Positions 53,180-60,981 of a stretch of DNA of 64,000 bases are shown piece after piece. Each line of letters opens with the position of its first letter. Positions within the stretch are counted from its first letter, which is position 1. The DNA lies in assembly GCA_002839825.1 (NCBI GenBank), contig PGYU01000010.1:28077-92076 (forward strand), in the 5' to 3' direction. The translations under genes and the position numbers were made by a program. Under the pieces are notes generated by a model. The model had not been told where the DNA came from. It saw only the letters and a program-made list of their open reading frames with translations, and did no database searches. Source of the stretch: Ignavibacteriae bacterium HGW-Ignavibacteriae-1 (lineage in GTDB: Bacteria; Bacteroidota; Ignavibacteria; Kapaibacteriales; UBA2268).

Positions 53180-53533
53180 TTATTCTGCTGAAGCTTCTGC
53201 AGAATTTGCAACCAACCAATTAATCAAGATTTCAAATTCAGCATCGTCGCCTTTGAATGCGATTGGGTGTTTCTTGTCATTTAAGGTTTGGTCTTTCTTC
53301 AAATATCCCATCCAAAAAGCAGCATCATGATCGCCTTCTAATTTAGACAAATCAACTGTCTTTGGGTTTTTTTTGCGAGTTTCGACGCCTTGCGAGTCAA
53401 TTGAATGACAAGTAGTGCATTTGGATTCTTCAAAAATTGTTTTGCCGTCTTTAGCTTCTGTTGAATTAGCTGTATTCATAAAGCTGATGCTCAAACCGAG
53501 CAATAGTGCGAAAGTCAAAAATTTACCTAACAT
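53180..53533 (-). CDS. Monohaem cytochrome c
   Basis: This 117-residue protein has a signal peptide (MLGKFLTFALLLGLSISFMNTANS) and one CTTCH haem motif at about 39-43. The rest is helical, like small class I cytochromes c, with a candidate sixth ligand Met75 (AAFWMGYLKKD). It has a TAGGAG ribosome site. As the only small soluble cytochrome here it may shuttle electrons from the Rieske or 13-haem protein to the porin-cytochrome. It lies between the Rieske and 13-haem genes in the same orientation. Confidence 0.85.
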   Translation of the reverse strand: MLGKFLTFALLLGLSISFMNTANSTEAKDGKTIFEESKCTTCHSIDSQGVETRKKNPKTVDLSKLEGDHDAAFWMGYLKKDQTLNDKKHPIAFKGDDAEFEILINWLVANSAEASAE

Positions 53534-53613
53534 TTTATACTCCTATGTATAATTTTTAATTAATATATTACCGTATATTTATATAACGAAATTACGCAAA
53601 ATTTGTAACATAA

Positions 53614-54096
53614 TCAAACTTCGATGCGTAAAATTTTTGTTTGTTTGTTAAATTCAAAAACTCTAAACTTTACCAAATCGGGAATAGTGTCTGAAGTCGG
53701 GTTGTTTACGAGCGAACCATTGTCAGTATTGAATGTTGCTCCGTGGATAATACATCTTAATGGACCACCGTCAGCGCTTGGTAATTCGAGCGGACCTGTT
53801 TGGTGGCGACATAGAGCTTCGAGTACGATGTAATGGTCTTCCGATGCACGTTTCAAAAACAATTTCAATGGTGAACCATCTAAGCGCGAAATTGCGATGA
53901 TTGCCATAGAGCCAACAGCAGAAACTTGAGGATATTTTGACATATCAAGGTCAATAGTTTCGGGGTCGGGAGCGGCAACGATTTCGTCACGTTCGCACGA
54001 AGATATTACAGAACCAAATGCAGTAGCAAAAATACCAATACCAAATACGGTTCCGGCTTTCTTCAGAAAATCTCTTCTTTCGGTGTTATTTTTCAT
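53614..54096 (-). CDS. Tat-exported Rieske [2Fe-2S] lipoprotein
   Basis: The ATG at 54096, after an AAGGAG ribosome site, gives 160 residues. The N-terminus holds a twin-arginine signal (ERRDFLKKAG, Arg7-Arg8) ending in a lipobox (VISSC, Cys34), so it should be folded in the cytoplasm, exported by Tat and lipidated. The Rieske ligands are Cys96 and His98 (CRH) and Cys115 and His118 (CIIH), 19 residues apart. The two extra cysteines that form the disulfide in bc1/b6f Rieske proteins are absent, suggesting a lower potential ferredoxin-like centre. It is placed between the porin-cytochrome and the monohaem cytochrome genes. Confidence 0.9.
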   Translation of the reverse strand: MKNNTERRDFLKKAGTVFGIGIFATAFGSVISSCERDEIVAAPDPETIDLDMSKYPQVSAVGSMAIIAISRLDGSPLKLFLKRASEDHYIVLEALCRHQTGPLELPSADGGPLRCIIHGATFNTDNGSLVNNPTSDTIPDLVKFRVFEFNKQTKILRIEV

Positions 54097-54119
54097 TATT
54101 ATTCTCCTTGCTTGTTCTA

Positions 54120-55367
54120 TTAATAAAATACATGTATTTGGAATGCCCATTGAGCACTTGTGCCCGGAACGTCTGCTCTGTCGTAAATTCTGTATTCAGG
54201 GATAACGTCAATAAACGGGAGCGGATAAATGTGAGCTCCTAAGACGTATTGCTTGGCTTCCCAAATTTGACCTGACCTCATTATGTCTGTCTTGCCACTT
54301 TCGTAACGTCCGAATACAGCTATTGGTTCCATAAATTGATAGGTAAGTTCGAGCGAATAATTATTTACTTCCTGCAAGCTTTGTTTAGTCGAATTAATGT
54401 ATTCAGCCATAAGTGCCACTCGATCAGCAAGTCCTAATCCCATGTAAACAGATGAAATAGTCAAATAGTTGTTGCCGAAATAAATTCCGTCATCAGTTTT
54501 TAATGTACTATTAGAGAAGTGGCTCAATCCCATAAAGCCTTGCAATCCGTAAGGCAGTTGTGGGTGAACAGATAGATTTATAACAGAGGACATAGTGTTT
54601 TCATTAACTATTGGAGCGCCTTCTACGATAATTTTTGCCATATTTTTGGATTCGTACATCCCAATAGATGCATTTAGCCATTCTAAACCGTCATAATTAA
54701 TCTCGAAGCCTAACTCAGCGTAGTCAGCAGGAATAAGTGGCATACTTCTGCCCAAACCGGCAACTTGACGCACGAGCATAGTATGGTCGTCGAAATCAAG
54801 GCTTATCGGCGGATTCAAATACCCAACCCGAATAGATGGCAAATCTTGCCAAGGTTGGATAGTAACTCCGGCATAAAAAGCTTGTTGTCCGGGATAGCGC
54901 ATATCGTCGTGTATATCATAAGCAAAATTGTACATACCTTCGATTCTGAGCCAACTAGCAGCTTGAATTTGAACATATGGTGAAAGTTGCATAAGCATTG
55001 TCTTGCGTTCAATCGTTGGTCTGACTACATTTGTGTCAACTCTAACTTCTTCTTTGCGAGAAGTTTGAGCCCAACGTGCATTTTGGAGCCTCATATCGAG
55101 TCCCCAATTTACTTTTCCGTCAAACAATTCGGTACCTTCGCCAAGGAAATCATATAGTCCTTGCAAACCGATGTCATCAGGTTGGATTAATCCAATATCT
55201 TTTCGGGCTAAAAAGCCACCGAAGTTCCTTGCTCCGCCATAATTAGCATTTGCATGACAATTAGTACATTTTGTGCCATATGTTTGCAAAATCGAATATT
55301 GCGGTCGGGAAAAAGCGTACTCGCTCACTAGGAAAAAAGCGAGTAGAATCAGGATTGTTTTTTTCAT
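54120..55367 (-). CDS. Outer-membrane beta-barrel-like protein with an N-terminal haem c motif (porin-cytochrome fusion)
   Basis: This 415-residue protein has a signal peptide (MKKTILILLAFFLVSEYAFS) and, just after it, one haem-binding motif CTNCH (about residues 34-38). From about residue 95 to the end it is built of alternating hydrophobic strands with aromatic girdles (LSPYVQIQAASWLRIEGMYNFAYD, QAFYAGVTIQPWQDLPSIRVGYLNPP, LGAHIYPLPFIDVIPEYRIYD) and closes with FQIHVFY, an aromatic-terminated strand like the beta-signal of outer-membrane proteins. In known porin-cytochrome conduits the barrel and cytochromes are separate chains; here one haem is placed within the barrel polypeptide. It is predicted to carry electrons across the outer membrane. 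Confidence 0.8.
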   Translation of the reverse strand: MKKTILILLAFFLVSEYAFSRPQYSILQTYGTKCTNCHANANYGGARNFGGFLARKDIGLIQPDDIGLQGLYDFLGEGTELFDGKVNWGLDMRLQNARWAQTSRKEEVRVDTNVVRPTIERKTMLMQLSPYVQIQAASWLRIEGMYNFAYDIHDDMRYPGQQAFYAGVTIQPWQDLPSIRVGYLNPPISLDFDDHTMLVRQVAGLGRSMPLIPADYAELGFEINYDGLEWLNASIGMYESKNMAKIIVEGAPIVNENTMSSVINLSVHPQLPYGLQGFMGLSHFSNSTLKTDDGIYFGNNYLTISSVYMGLGLADRVALMAEYINSTKQSLQEVNNYSLELTYQFMEPIAVFGRYESGKTDIMRSGQIWEAKQYVLGAHIYPLPFIDVIPEYRIYDRADVPGTSAQWAFQIHVFY

Positions 55368-55440
55368 ATCAGTCTCTCGTAATTGTTAAATCTCAGTTAG
55401 CAATATATGTGTTTTTCTTGTAAAAATCAAATTCAAAATA

Positions 55441-55476
55441 AAAAAAAGACATGGAGGATATATTATCCTCCATATC
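55441..55476 (-). terminator. Terminator after the hexahaem lipoprotein gene
   Basis: A 10-bp stem ATGGAGGATA/TATCCTCCAT (55451-55460 with 55464-55473) with TAT loop is followed on the minus strand by a T-rich tract. It lies between the hexahaem gene (stop 55509) and the porin-cytochrome gene, so the former is its own transcription unit. Confidence 0.85.
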
Positions 55477-55508
55477 TTTCAAAATAATTTCTTCATTACG
55501 ATAAACTC

Positions 55509-56582
55509 TTAGTTCAAAGCTTGTAATGAATTTTTAACAACTGCTCTTGTATATTTCGGGTTGTGAACGCCCCAACTCTTGTCGTTGACTAAATACAAAT
55601 AGTTGTATAAAACGGCAGCATTAAGAGATGAGTAAACACCTGGTATAGCAGCGTCAGAATGAAAATCACTAGGATTGTCTGAAGCGTCTTTTTTCAACAT
55701 GCCCAAATCAGCCAATTTTCCTCTCAATTCAATTATTAAACCAAGAACTTCTTCTTGAACACTATTAACATCAAATGAAGTAGCGGATGAGTGGCAAGGT
55801 GTACAAACAGCAACGTTATCAACGATTTTTCCACTATATTCATATGTCATTTTCAAAGAGTGACCACCTGCTTGGACACCATAAGCAGGACCCATATGGC
55901 AATTTACACAAGCATTTTGAATGTTTTGGTGAGCCGCTGTACTACCGTAAGCTTCAGTTCCCGGAATTTCGAAAGCACCGGAACCTGCAAACATATTTGC
56001 CGCAGATGAATGGTGAGGTCCGAATCTGACTTTAACTTCGTAATTTTCGGCTGTCAAATCAACCATTGCTGCTAAAGGACGAGCTTGGTGGCATTGACCA
56101 CACAAAGAACCCTTTCCTAAGTCAATTTCAGTCTTAGTGAACTGCAATTTAGTCGTACCGGTATAAGTAAGAGCCCAATCTGCATCAGTATGAGTTTCGT
56201 GAATCTTATGGCAAGTACGGCAATTTTGTCCAGATGGATTATTAATTGCAGCAGCAGTTGTAGTAAGACCTGTTTCAGCTACTTCACGGAAGCCTTCACT
56301 GGTATGGCAAGGAGCACAAGAAGTACCCGAGCGTTCGAAGTTAGTACCGACAGCATGTTGCGATGCAGCCCATTGCAATTGTTTTGCGAAAAGGTCAGTT
56401 GAAGCGTCATGGCATGTACCGCAATTTTGGGTGCCATCAGCACCGTCTTTGCCGTCAGTTCCATCTTTACCGGCTAGTCCGTCCTTACCCGCTGGTCCTT
56501 CGCAGCTAGCAAAAAGCATAGAAGCAAAAATAATAACTCCCCAAATAGAGAGCCACACTGTTTTAGAGTGTATCGATTTCAT
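55509..56582 (-). CDS. Outer-surface hexahaem lipoprotein with collagen-like linker
   Basis: The ATG at 56582 (after a GGGAGA ribosome site) gives 357 residues. A lipoprotein signal (lipobox FASC, Cys about 22) is followed by a short collagen-like Gly-x-y stretch (GPAGKDGLAGKDGTDGKDG) and then six CxxCH haem motifs (CGTCH, CAPCH, CRTCH, CGQCH, CVNCH, CTPCH) with many extra His residues. It is probably anchored in the outer membrane and faces either the periplasm or the outside; the collagen-like tether suggests projection away from the membrane. It has its own promoter and terminator and is the first gene of the cluster in transcription order. Confidence 0.9.
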   Translation of the reverse strand: MKSIHSKTVWLSIWGVIIFASMLFASCEGPAGKDGLAGKDGTDGKDGADGTQNCGTCHDASTDLFAKQLQWAASQHAVGTNFERSGTSCAPCHTSEGFREVAETGLTTTAAAINNPSGQNCRTCHKIHETHTDADWALTYTGTTKLQFTKTEIDLGKGSLCGQCHQARPLAAMVDLTAENYEVKVRFGPHHSSAANMFAGSGAFEIPGTEAYGSTAAHQNIQNACVNCHMGPAYGVQAGGHSLKMTYEYSGKIVDNVAVCTPCHSSATSFDVNSVQEEVLGLIIELRGKLADLGMLKKDASDNPSDFHSDAAIPGVYSSLNAAVLYNYLYLVNDKSWGVHNPKYTRAVVKNSLQALN

Positions 56583-56647
56583 ATAAAAATCTCCCATTTA
56601 TTAAACATTAATTTTAAAGAACAAGTAAAATCTTGTTACGATTTAAT

Positions 56648-56678
56648 CAAATTTATAGAAATACAAATAAATCACAAA
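56648..56678 (-). promoter_or_regulatory. Bacteroidota-type promoter of the hexahaem lipoprotein gene
   Basis: On the minus strand TTTG (56678-56675), a 19-bp spacer and TAAATTTG (56655-56648) lie 65 bp upstream of the ATG at 56582. A perfect 16-bp palindrome lies 150 bp further upstream (56828-56843). The rest of the 412-bp gap is AT-rich without genes. Confidence 0.75.
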
Positions 56679-56827
56679 CCAAATTAAGACATTTTATATA
56701 AATAAAAAAATTTTTTTTTAAACAAAAATTATTAATTGTTGTCATTTTTCTGACGTATTACTATTTTATGAATTATTTTTCATTATTAACATATTGGTAA
56801 TTGTGTTTCAATCTGTCTTTTGGCATC

Positions 56828-56843
56828 ATCGAAATATTTCGAT
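56828..56843. promoter_or_regulatory. Perfect 16-bp palindrome in the divergent gap
   Basis: ATCGAAATATTTCGAT is a perfect palindrome in the intergenic region between the divergent hexahaem and glycosyltransferase genes. It could be a dimeric regulator site; it is not an FNR-like TTGAT-N4-ATCAA. Confidence 0.35.
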
Positions 56844-56938
56844 TGATATTCTTAGCGATTTTGTTTAAATAGCACTGTCACATAAAATTTTTAAAATACG
56901 GCTGAATAATCTACAATTATCACATAATCTTAATATAA

Positions 56939-56969
56939 TTGCTCAAATCAACATTGGTATGTACTTTTG
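56939..56969 (+). promoter_or_regulatory. Bacteroidota-type promoter of the glycosyltransferase-like gene at 56995
   Basis: TTG at 56939-56941, a 20-bp spacer and TACTTTTG at 56962-56969 lie 25 bp before the ATG at 56995. Confidence 0.6.
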
Positions 56970-56994
56970 TACTTAATATAAAAATGGATTTATA

Positions 56995-57870
56995 ATGAAA
57001 GTTGCAGGATTTACTATTGCCAGAAATGCTATCAAGTACGATTACCCCGTTGTTGAAGCTATTAAATCTATATTACCCCTGTGTAATGCAGTGTTCGTGG
57101 CTGTTGGGCAATCTGAAGATGATACAGAGAATCTGATTCGCTCAATCGGCGATGATAAGATTCACATCATAAACACAGTTTGGGACGATAGCTTGAGGCA
57201 TGGCGGCAAAGTTTTAGCTGTCGAAACCAATAAGGCTTTCGGAGCAATTCCCGATGATTACGATTGGGCGTTTTACATTCAAGCCGATGAAATTTTGCAT
57301 GAAAAATACATAGAAACGATTAATATTGAAATGCAAAAGGAGCTTCACAATAAAGCTATTGACGGGCTCCTGTTCAACTATAAGCATTTTTACGGCTCTT
57401 ATGATTATGTCGGTGAATCATATAAATGGTATCGCCGCGAAATCAGAATAGTTCGCAACGATAAGAGCATTTATTCGCATGGCGATGCCCAAGGATTCAG
57501 AAAGAATAATGATGAGAAGCTCAATGTGAAGCTGATTGAGGCATATATCTATCATTACGGATGGGTCAAAGACCCACGCAAGCAACAAGCGAAGCAATTA
57601 GATTTCAACCGGCTGTGGCATGATGACAAATGGATTGAAACCAATATTTCTAATGATGCAGAGTTTGATTATTCGGAAATTGATTCCTTGAGTTTGTTTG
57701 ATAACACTCACCCCAAAGTAATGTTAGAACGAATTGAAAAAATGAATTGGAAATTTTCCCACGATATTTCCCAAAAGAACTATTCGCCAAAAGAAAAAAT
57801 TAAACGCTTCATTGAAAGTCTTACAGGTTACAGAATTGGTGAATATAAGAATTATAAAATTGCGAAATGA
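56995..57870 (+). CDS. Glycosyltransferase-like (GT2/GT-A fold) protein
   Basis: This 291-residue protein begins with the pattern of small GT-A glycosyltransferases (GFTIARNAIKYDYPVVEAIKS...CNAVFVAVGQSEDDT) and carries the acidic motif YIQADEIL (about residue 99) typical of WaaE/KdtX-like family 2 enzymes. No transmembrane segment is present. The C-terminal part holds DPRKQQAKQ and HP-x-V-x-x-x-R. It is probably an envelope-polysaccharide or lipopolysaccharide core sugar transferase. Its stop overlaps the start of the methyltransferase by 4 bp (ATGA), so the pair is cotranscribed. Confidence 0.78.
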   Translation: MKVAGFTIARNAIKYDYPVVEAIKSILPLCNAVFVAVGQSEDDTENLIRSIGDDKIHIINTVWDDSLRHGGKVLAVETNKAFGAIPDDYDWAFYIQADEILHEKYIETINIEMQKELHNKAIDGLLFNYKHFYGSYDYVGESYKWYRREIRIVRNDKSIYSHGDAQGFRKNNDEKLNVKLIEAYIYHYGWVKDPRKQQAKQLDFNRLWHDDKWIETNISNDAEFDYSEIDSLSLFDNTHPKVMLERIEKMNWKFSHDISQKNYSPKEKIKRFIESLTGYRIGEYKNYKIAK

Positions 57871-58658
57871 GAAATTTTCTACTGAAGATATTGCCTTATG
57901 GATTGAGAATTGAAGTTGGCAGAATCAAACGATATATAAAATATGCCTATCATCTCAACATTAATAAGCGCGGAAAGCTCAAACAATGCCCGATTTGCAC
58001 TAAGGAACTTGCTTTCTTCTTGCCCGCAGGGAAAGAGCTAAAAGCTATCCATTGCCCATTTTGCAGTTCGTTTCCGCGTCACCGAGTAATGTGGCTATAT
58101 CTCCAAGACAATGATATGCTCAAATCCGGTATCAAAATTTTGCACGTTTCTCCCGAACCTTCGATGTTCAATATAATGTCCGAGATGCAAAATTATACAG
58201 CTATTGACAAATTCGCCTCAGGATACGCTTATCCGAAATCAGTTTTGCAAATGGATGTCGAGCAACTCAAATTCGAAGATGAAAGTTTCGATTTGATAAT
58301 ATGCAGCCACGTTCTCGAACATGTTGATGATGATATTGCGGCAATTCGGGAAATGGGGCGCGTACTTAAAATAGACGGCAAAATTCTAATAATGATTCCG
58401 ATTGAAAAAGATTTGGAGACAACATATGAAGATAAAAGTATAATATTGCCCAAGGAAAGGCTTAAACATTTCGGACAAAGCGACCACGTACGCTTGTACG
58501 GAATGGATTTTGCAAAACGAATCGAGCAAACGGAGCTGAATTGCGAGATGATTTCTACTCGAGAATTGATAAACGAAAGCGACTATATTAAATATGGTAT
58601 AGATGATGACTTCATTTTTGTACTTACCCGAAATAAAAACGTCACAATCGTACCATAA
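57867..58658 (+). CDS. SAM-dependent methyltransferase with N-terminal zinc-ribbon-like domain
   Basis: This 263-residue protein has four Cys near the N-terminus in two CPxC pairs (CPICTKEL about residue 40 and [10 protein letters not shown] about 63), a probable zinc ribbon, then a class I methyltransferase domain (about 90-215): a motif I variant ([11 protein letters not shown]), acidic [25 protein letters not shown] and the FDLII-x-SH-x-LEH motif of Methyltransf_11. Similar methyltransferases sit in polysaccharide and lipid clusters. It overlaps the upstream glycosyltransferase, supporting a joint role in decorating a glycan. Substrate is unknown. Confidence 0.85.
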   Translation: MRNFLLKILPYGLRIEVGRIKRYIKYAYHLNINKRGKLKQCPICTKELAFFLPAGKELKAIHCPFCSSFPRHRVMWLYLQDNDMLKSGIKILHVSPEPSMFNIMSEMQNYTAIDKFASGYAYPKSVLQMDVEQLKFEDESFDLIICSHVLEHVDDDIAAIREMGRVLKIDGKILIMIPIEKDLETTYEDKSIILPKERLKHFGQSDHVRLYGMDFAKRIEQTELNCEMISTRELINESDYIKYGIDDDFIFVLTRNKNVTIVP

Positions 58659-58662
58659 TATA

Positions 58663-58693
58663 TTGCACAAACAGCTTTTTATTATTATTTTTG
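58663..58693 (+). promoter_or_regulatory. Bacteroidota-type promoter of the VOC-family gene
   Basis: TTG at 58663-58665, a 20-bp spacer and TATTTTTG at 58686-58693 lie 33 bp before the ATG at 58727. It overlaps the TTG at 58691 and so excludes that as a start. Confidence 0.6.
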
Positions 58694-58726
58694 TATTGTA
58701 TTTATCATTTAAAAATTGAAAACATT

Positions 58727-59185
58727 ATGCGACCATTTAAAGTTTTAGGAATCCAACAAATTGCAATCGGCGGATTGGACAAAGGCAAATTAGCAAACTT
58801 TTGGGTAGATATTATGGGATTGGAAAAAGTCCATACATTTGCCAGCGAAAGAGAAAACGTTGATGAGGATATTTTGCGTATGGGCAAAGGTCCCTTCGCC
58901 GTAGAAATTGATTTGATGCAACCGATAGACCCCGAAAAAAAACCCAAAGTGCACGAACCTCAGCTAAATCACATAGGTTTGTGGATTGACGATTTGGAAA
59001 AATGTGTCGAATGGCTTACTGCGCAAGGAGTGCGTTTCACTCCCGGTGGAATCCGCAAAGGCGCCGCAGGATTTGATGTTTGCTTCATTCACCCCAAAGG
59101 AAACGAAGAATTTCCGCTTAGTTCCGAAGGCGTTTTGGTAGAACTTGTACAAGCTCCAAAAGATGTAATCGAAGCATTAAGTTAA
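58727..59185 (+). CDS. VOC-family (glyoxalase/extradiol dioxygenase fold) protein
   Basis: From the ATG at 58727 this is a 152-residue protein. The longer frame (58691) would start within a promoter. It shows two beta-alpha-beta-beta-beta modules of the vicinal oxygen chelate fold: [13 protein letters not shown]...[17 protein letters not shown] and [27 protein letters not shown]. Likely metal ligands are Gln (QQIAI), His (LNHIGL) and Glu (VLVELVQ). The pattern is close to methylmalonyl-CoA epimerase or glyoxalase, but the first ligand is Gln rather than His. Substrate is uncertain. Confidence 0.85.
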   Translation: MRPFKVLGIQQIAIGGLDKGKLANFWVDIMGLEKVHTFASERENVDEDILRMGKGPFAVEIDLMQPIDPEKKPKVHEPQLNHIGLWIDDLEKCVEWLTAQGVRFTPGGIRKGAAGFDVCFIHPKGNEEFPLSSEGVLVELVQAPKDVIEALS

Positions 59186-59224
59186 TTTTGAAAAATTTTT
59201 GGCTTTTGATTTAACAAAATTTGC

Positions 59225-59232
59225 TATATTTG
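59225..59232 (+). promoter_or_regulatory. Candidate -7 element of tRNA-Leu
   Basis: TATATTTG, 14 bp before the tRNA, matches the TAnnTTTG consensus. The upstream TTTG lies only 16 bp away, so spacing is poor. Confidence 0.4.
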
Positions 59233-59246
59233 TACTCTGAATTTGA

Positions 59247-59331
59247 GCAGAAGTGGCGGAACTGGCAGACGCGCTGGACTCAAAATCCAGTGGGCTTAAC
59301 ACCCGTGCGGGTTCGACTCCCGCCTTCTGTA
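59247..59331 (+). tRNA. tRNA-Leu (anticodon CAA)
   Basis: An 85-nt class II tRNA with the acceptor stem GCAGAAG/CTTCTGT (G-U at the end), D-arm with GG-x-x-GGCAGAC, anticodon loop CTCAAAA (anticodon CAA), a variable arm (TGGGCTTAACACCCG) and TTCGACTC T-arm. CCA is not encoded. It is followed by a terminator. Confidence 0.95.
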
Positions 59332-59358
59332 CGAAAGAATCGTACAAATGCGATTTAC

Positions 59359-59394
59359 AAAAAAACGGCTATCCAACAAGGTAGCCGTTTTTTT
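59359..59394 (+). terminator. Terminator after tRNA-Leu
   Basis: A 7-bp stem ACGGCTA/TAGCCGT (59365-59371 with 59382-59388), flanked by an A tract and a seven-T tract, 28 bp past the tRNA. Confidence 0.88.
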
Positions 59395-59464
59395 ATGTTA
59401 TAGTTATAGTGCAAAATTGATTTGGCACAAAAAAAACCTTGACAATGTCAAGGTTAATTCTGAG

Positions 59465-59539
59465 TGGGCGATGAGGGAGTCGAACCCCCGACCCCCTGCT
59501 TGTAAGGCAGGTGCTCTAGACCAGCTGAGCTAATCGCCC
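59465..59539 (-). tRNA. tRNA-Val (anticodon TAC)
   Basis: A 75-nt tRNA on the minus strand. Acceptor stem GGGCGAT/ATCGCCC with A at 73, D-arm GCTCAGCTGGT, anticodon loop CTTACAA (TAC), T-arm GGGGGTTCGACTCCC. CCA is not encoded. It is convergent with tRNA-Leu. Confidence 0.95.
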
Positions 59540-59588
59540 GTAAAACAGATTACAAAAGTACGAAATTTTTTCAATATACAAAATTATT

Positions 59589-59828
59589 TTATTGAACTTT
59601 TTCAACTCTTCTTATTTCGGGAATCGAAATCAACAAAAATCGTTCGATACCACCGCGTAATGTCATCAGAGCCAAAGGACAAATGCCACAGTTGCCGGTC
59701 ATCCGAAGCTCTAAGGTGCCGGTTTCTTCTTCAAAGCGGACATATTCAACTCCGCCCTTGTCTTTTTCAAGATAAGGGCGAATTTTATCTAATTCGATTT
59801 CGACCCTATGTCGTAAGTCATCAAACAT
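59589..59828 (-). CDS. NifU C-terminal-domain protein (Fe-S scaffold/carrier)
   Basis: This 79-residue protein consists of one NifU-C (Nfu-type) domain with the CxxC site Cys47/Cys50 in GNCGICPLALMTLRGGIER. Such proteins carry or transfer [4Fe-4S] clusters. Its ATG overlaps the stop of Mrp (TAATG), so the two are translationally coupled. The pairing with Mrp/ApbC supports a joint role in Fe-S cluster delivery, for example to the Rieske and other redox proteins of the neighbourhood. Confidence 0.9.
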   Translation of the reverse strand: MFDDLRHRVEIELDKIRPYLEKDKGGVEYVRFEEETGTLELRMTGNCGICPLALMTLRGGIERFLLISIPEIRRVEKVQ

Positions 59829-60913
59829 TAGAGCGAAATCTCGGGCATTGCAGTTGCGGATTTGTCGTAATTTACTTGTCGCACTCGAGACACCAAATTT
59901 GCAGTTACATCTTTCAAAATTTGTGCTTGCATACCATTATTAGTGTCGAGAATTACGGGTCTTCCACCGTCATTGCCTTCGCGCATATCAATATTCAGTG
60001 GCACTTTGCCTAATACATTTACGCCAAATTCTTGGGCAATTTCTTCTCCGCCGCCTTGACCAAAGATGTAATATTTTTTGTCGGGCATATCGGGCGGAAT
60101 GAAATAACTCATATTCTCGACGATGCCGAGTATATCTACTTTGACGCGATTAAACATTGTAATGGAACGGCGAACATCGGCAAGTGAAATTTCTTGTGGT
60201 GTAGTCACAATTGCTGCACCTGTCAGAGGGATTTTTTGGGTCAATGTAAGTTGGATGTCACCTGTTCCCGGAGGAAGGTCGAAAATTAAGAAATCTAATT
60301 CTCCCCAACTGACTTGCTCAAAAAGCATGGAAAAATATCCCGCGAGCATCGGACCGCGAACTATCGCAGCTTCGTCACGATTTATAATGAAACCCATTGA
60401 TGCAATTTTGACACCATATTTTTCTAATGGTTCGGCTGATACGGTTCCGTCCTCATTTTGCATAGCGTTCAATTTGCCATCCGAAATCCCAAACATAGTC
60501 GGTTGGCTTGGACCGTAAACGTCGCCGTCAATGATGCCGACTTTAGCACCGCTCAGGCTCAAACCCACAGCAATATTTGAAGCTATCGAAGATTTGCCTA
60601 CTCCACCTTTGCCCGATGCCACTGCAATAATATTTTTAACTTTTTTCAAAGTTGGACGATTAGTGAGTTGGTACGGTCTTTCAGTTATAAATATTTCATG
60701 AGTATAATCAGGTGCAATTTCTTGCAATGCCGTTTTGATTTGACTCTTGATGTCGGCATAAACCCAATGAAAAGGACCAACTAATTCAACATAAAGCTGA
60801 ATTGCATTATCTTTGACAACGACTTTTTTTATCGAATCTAATTCATTCAAACTTTTAGCTAAATCGGGGTCTTTGATAGTGCCGATTTTTTCTCTGATAG
60901 TTGTTTCGTTCAA
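59828..60913 (-). CDS. mrp: Mrp/ApbC (NBP35)-type P-loop ATPase for Fe-S clusters
   Basis: This 361-residue protein has an N-terminal MIP18/DUF59 domain (about 1-90) and a deviant Walker A ATPase (VASGKGGVGKSS, about 98-109; GDVYGPSQPTMFG, DLPPGTGD). The family carries or assembles [4Fe-4S] clusters. The CxxC that typically binds the cluster (in the ENMS-x-x-x-CP-x-C segment) is missing here and reads VENMSYFIPPDMPDKKYYIFG, a known feature of Bacteroidota Mrp. Cluster binding may therefore use the coupled NifU-domain protein instead. It is immediately upstream of that gene. Confidence 0.92.
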   Translation of the reverse strand: MNETTIREKIGTIKDPDLAKSLNELDSIKKVVVKDNAIQLYVELVGPFHWVYADIKSQIKTALQEIAPDYTHEIFITERPYQLTNRPTLKKVKNIIAVASGKGGVGKSSIASNIAVGLSLSGAKVGIIDGDVYGPSQPTMFGISDGKLNAMQNEDGTVSAEPLEKYGVKIASMGFIINRDEAAIVRGPMLAGYFSMLFEQVSWGELDFLIFDLPPGTGDIQLTLTQKIPLTGAAIVTTPQEISLADVRRSITMFNRVKVDILGIVENMSYFIPPDMPDKKYYIFGQGGGEEIAQEFGVNVLGKVPLNIDMREGNDGGRPVILDTNNGMQAQILKDVTANLVSRVRQVNYDKSATAMPEISL

Positions 60914-60981
60914 AATAAAATTCCAATTTAATGATTAAAACATATTCAAAAATACAGTTTTATTGACGATACTTTGACGAT

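Noticed and set aside
59221..59403. Open frame across tRNA-Leu and its terminator
   Set aside because: It overlaps a complete tRNA and hairpin terminator; no protein-like composition.
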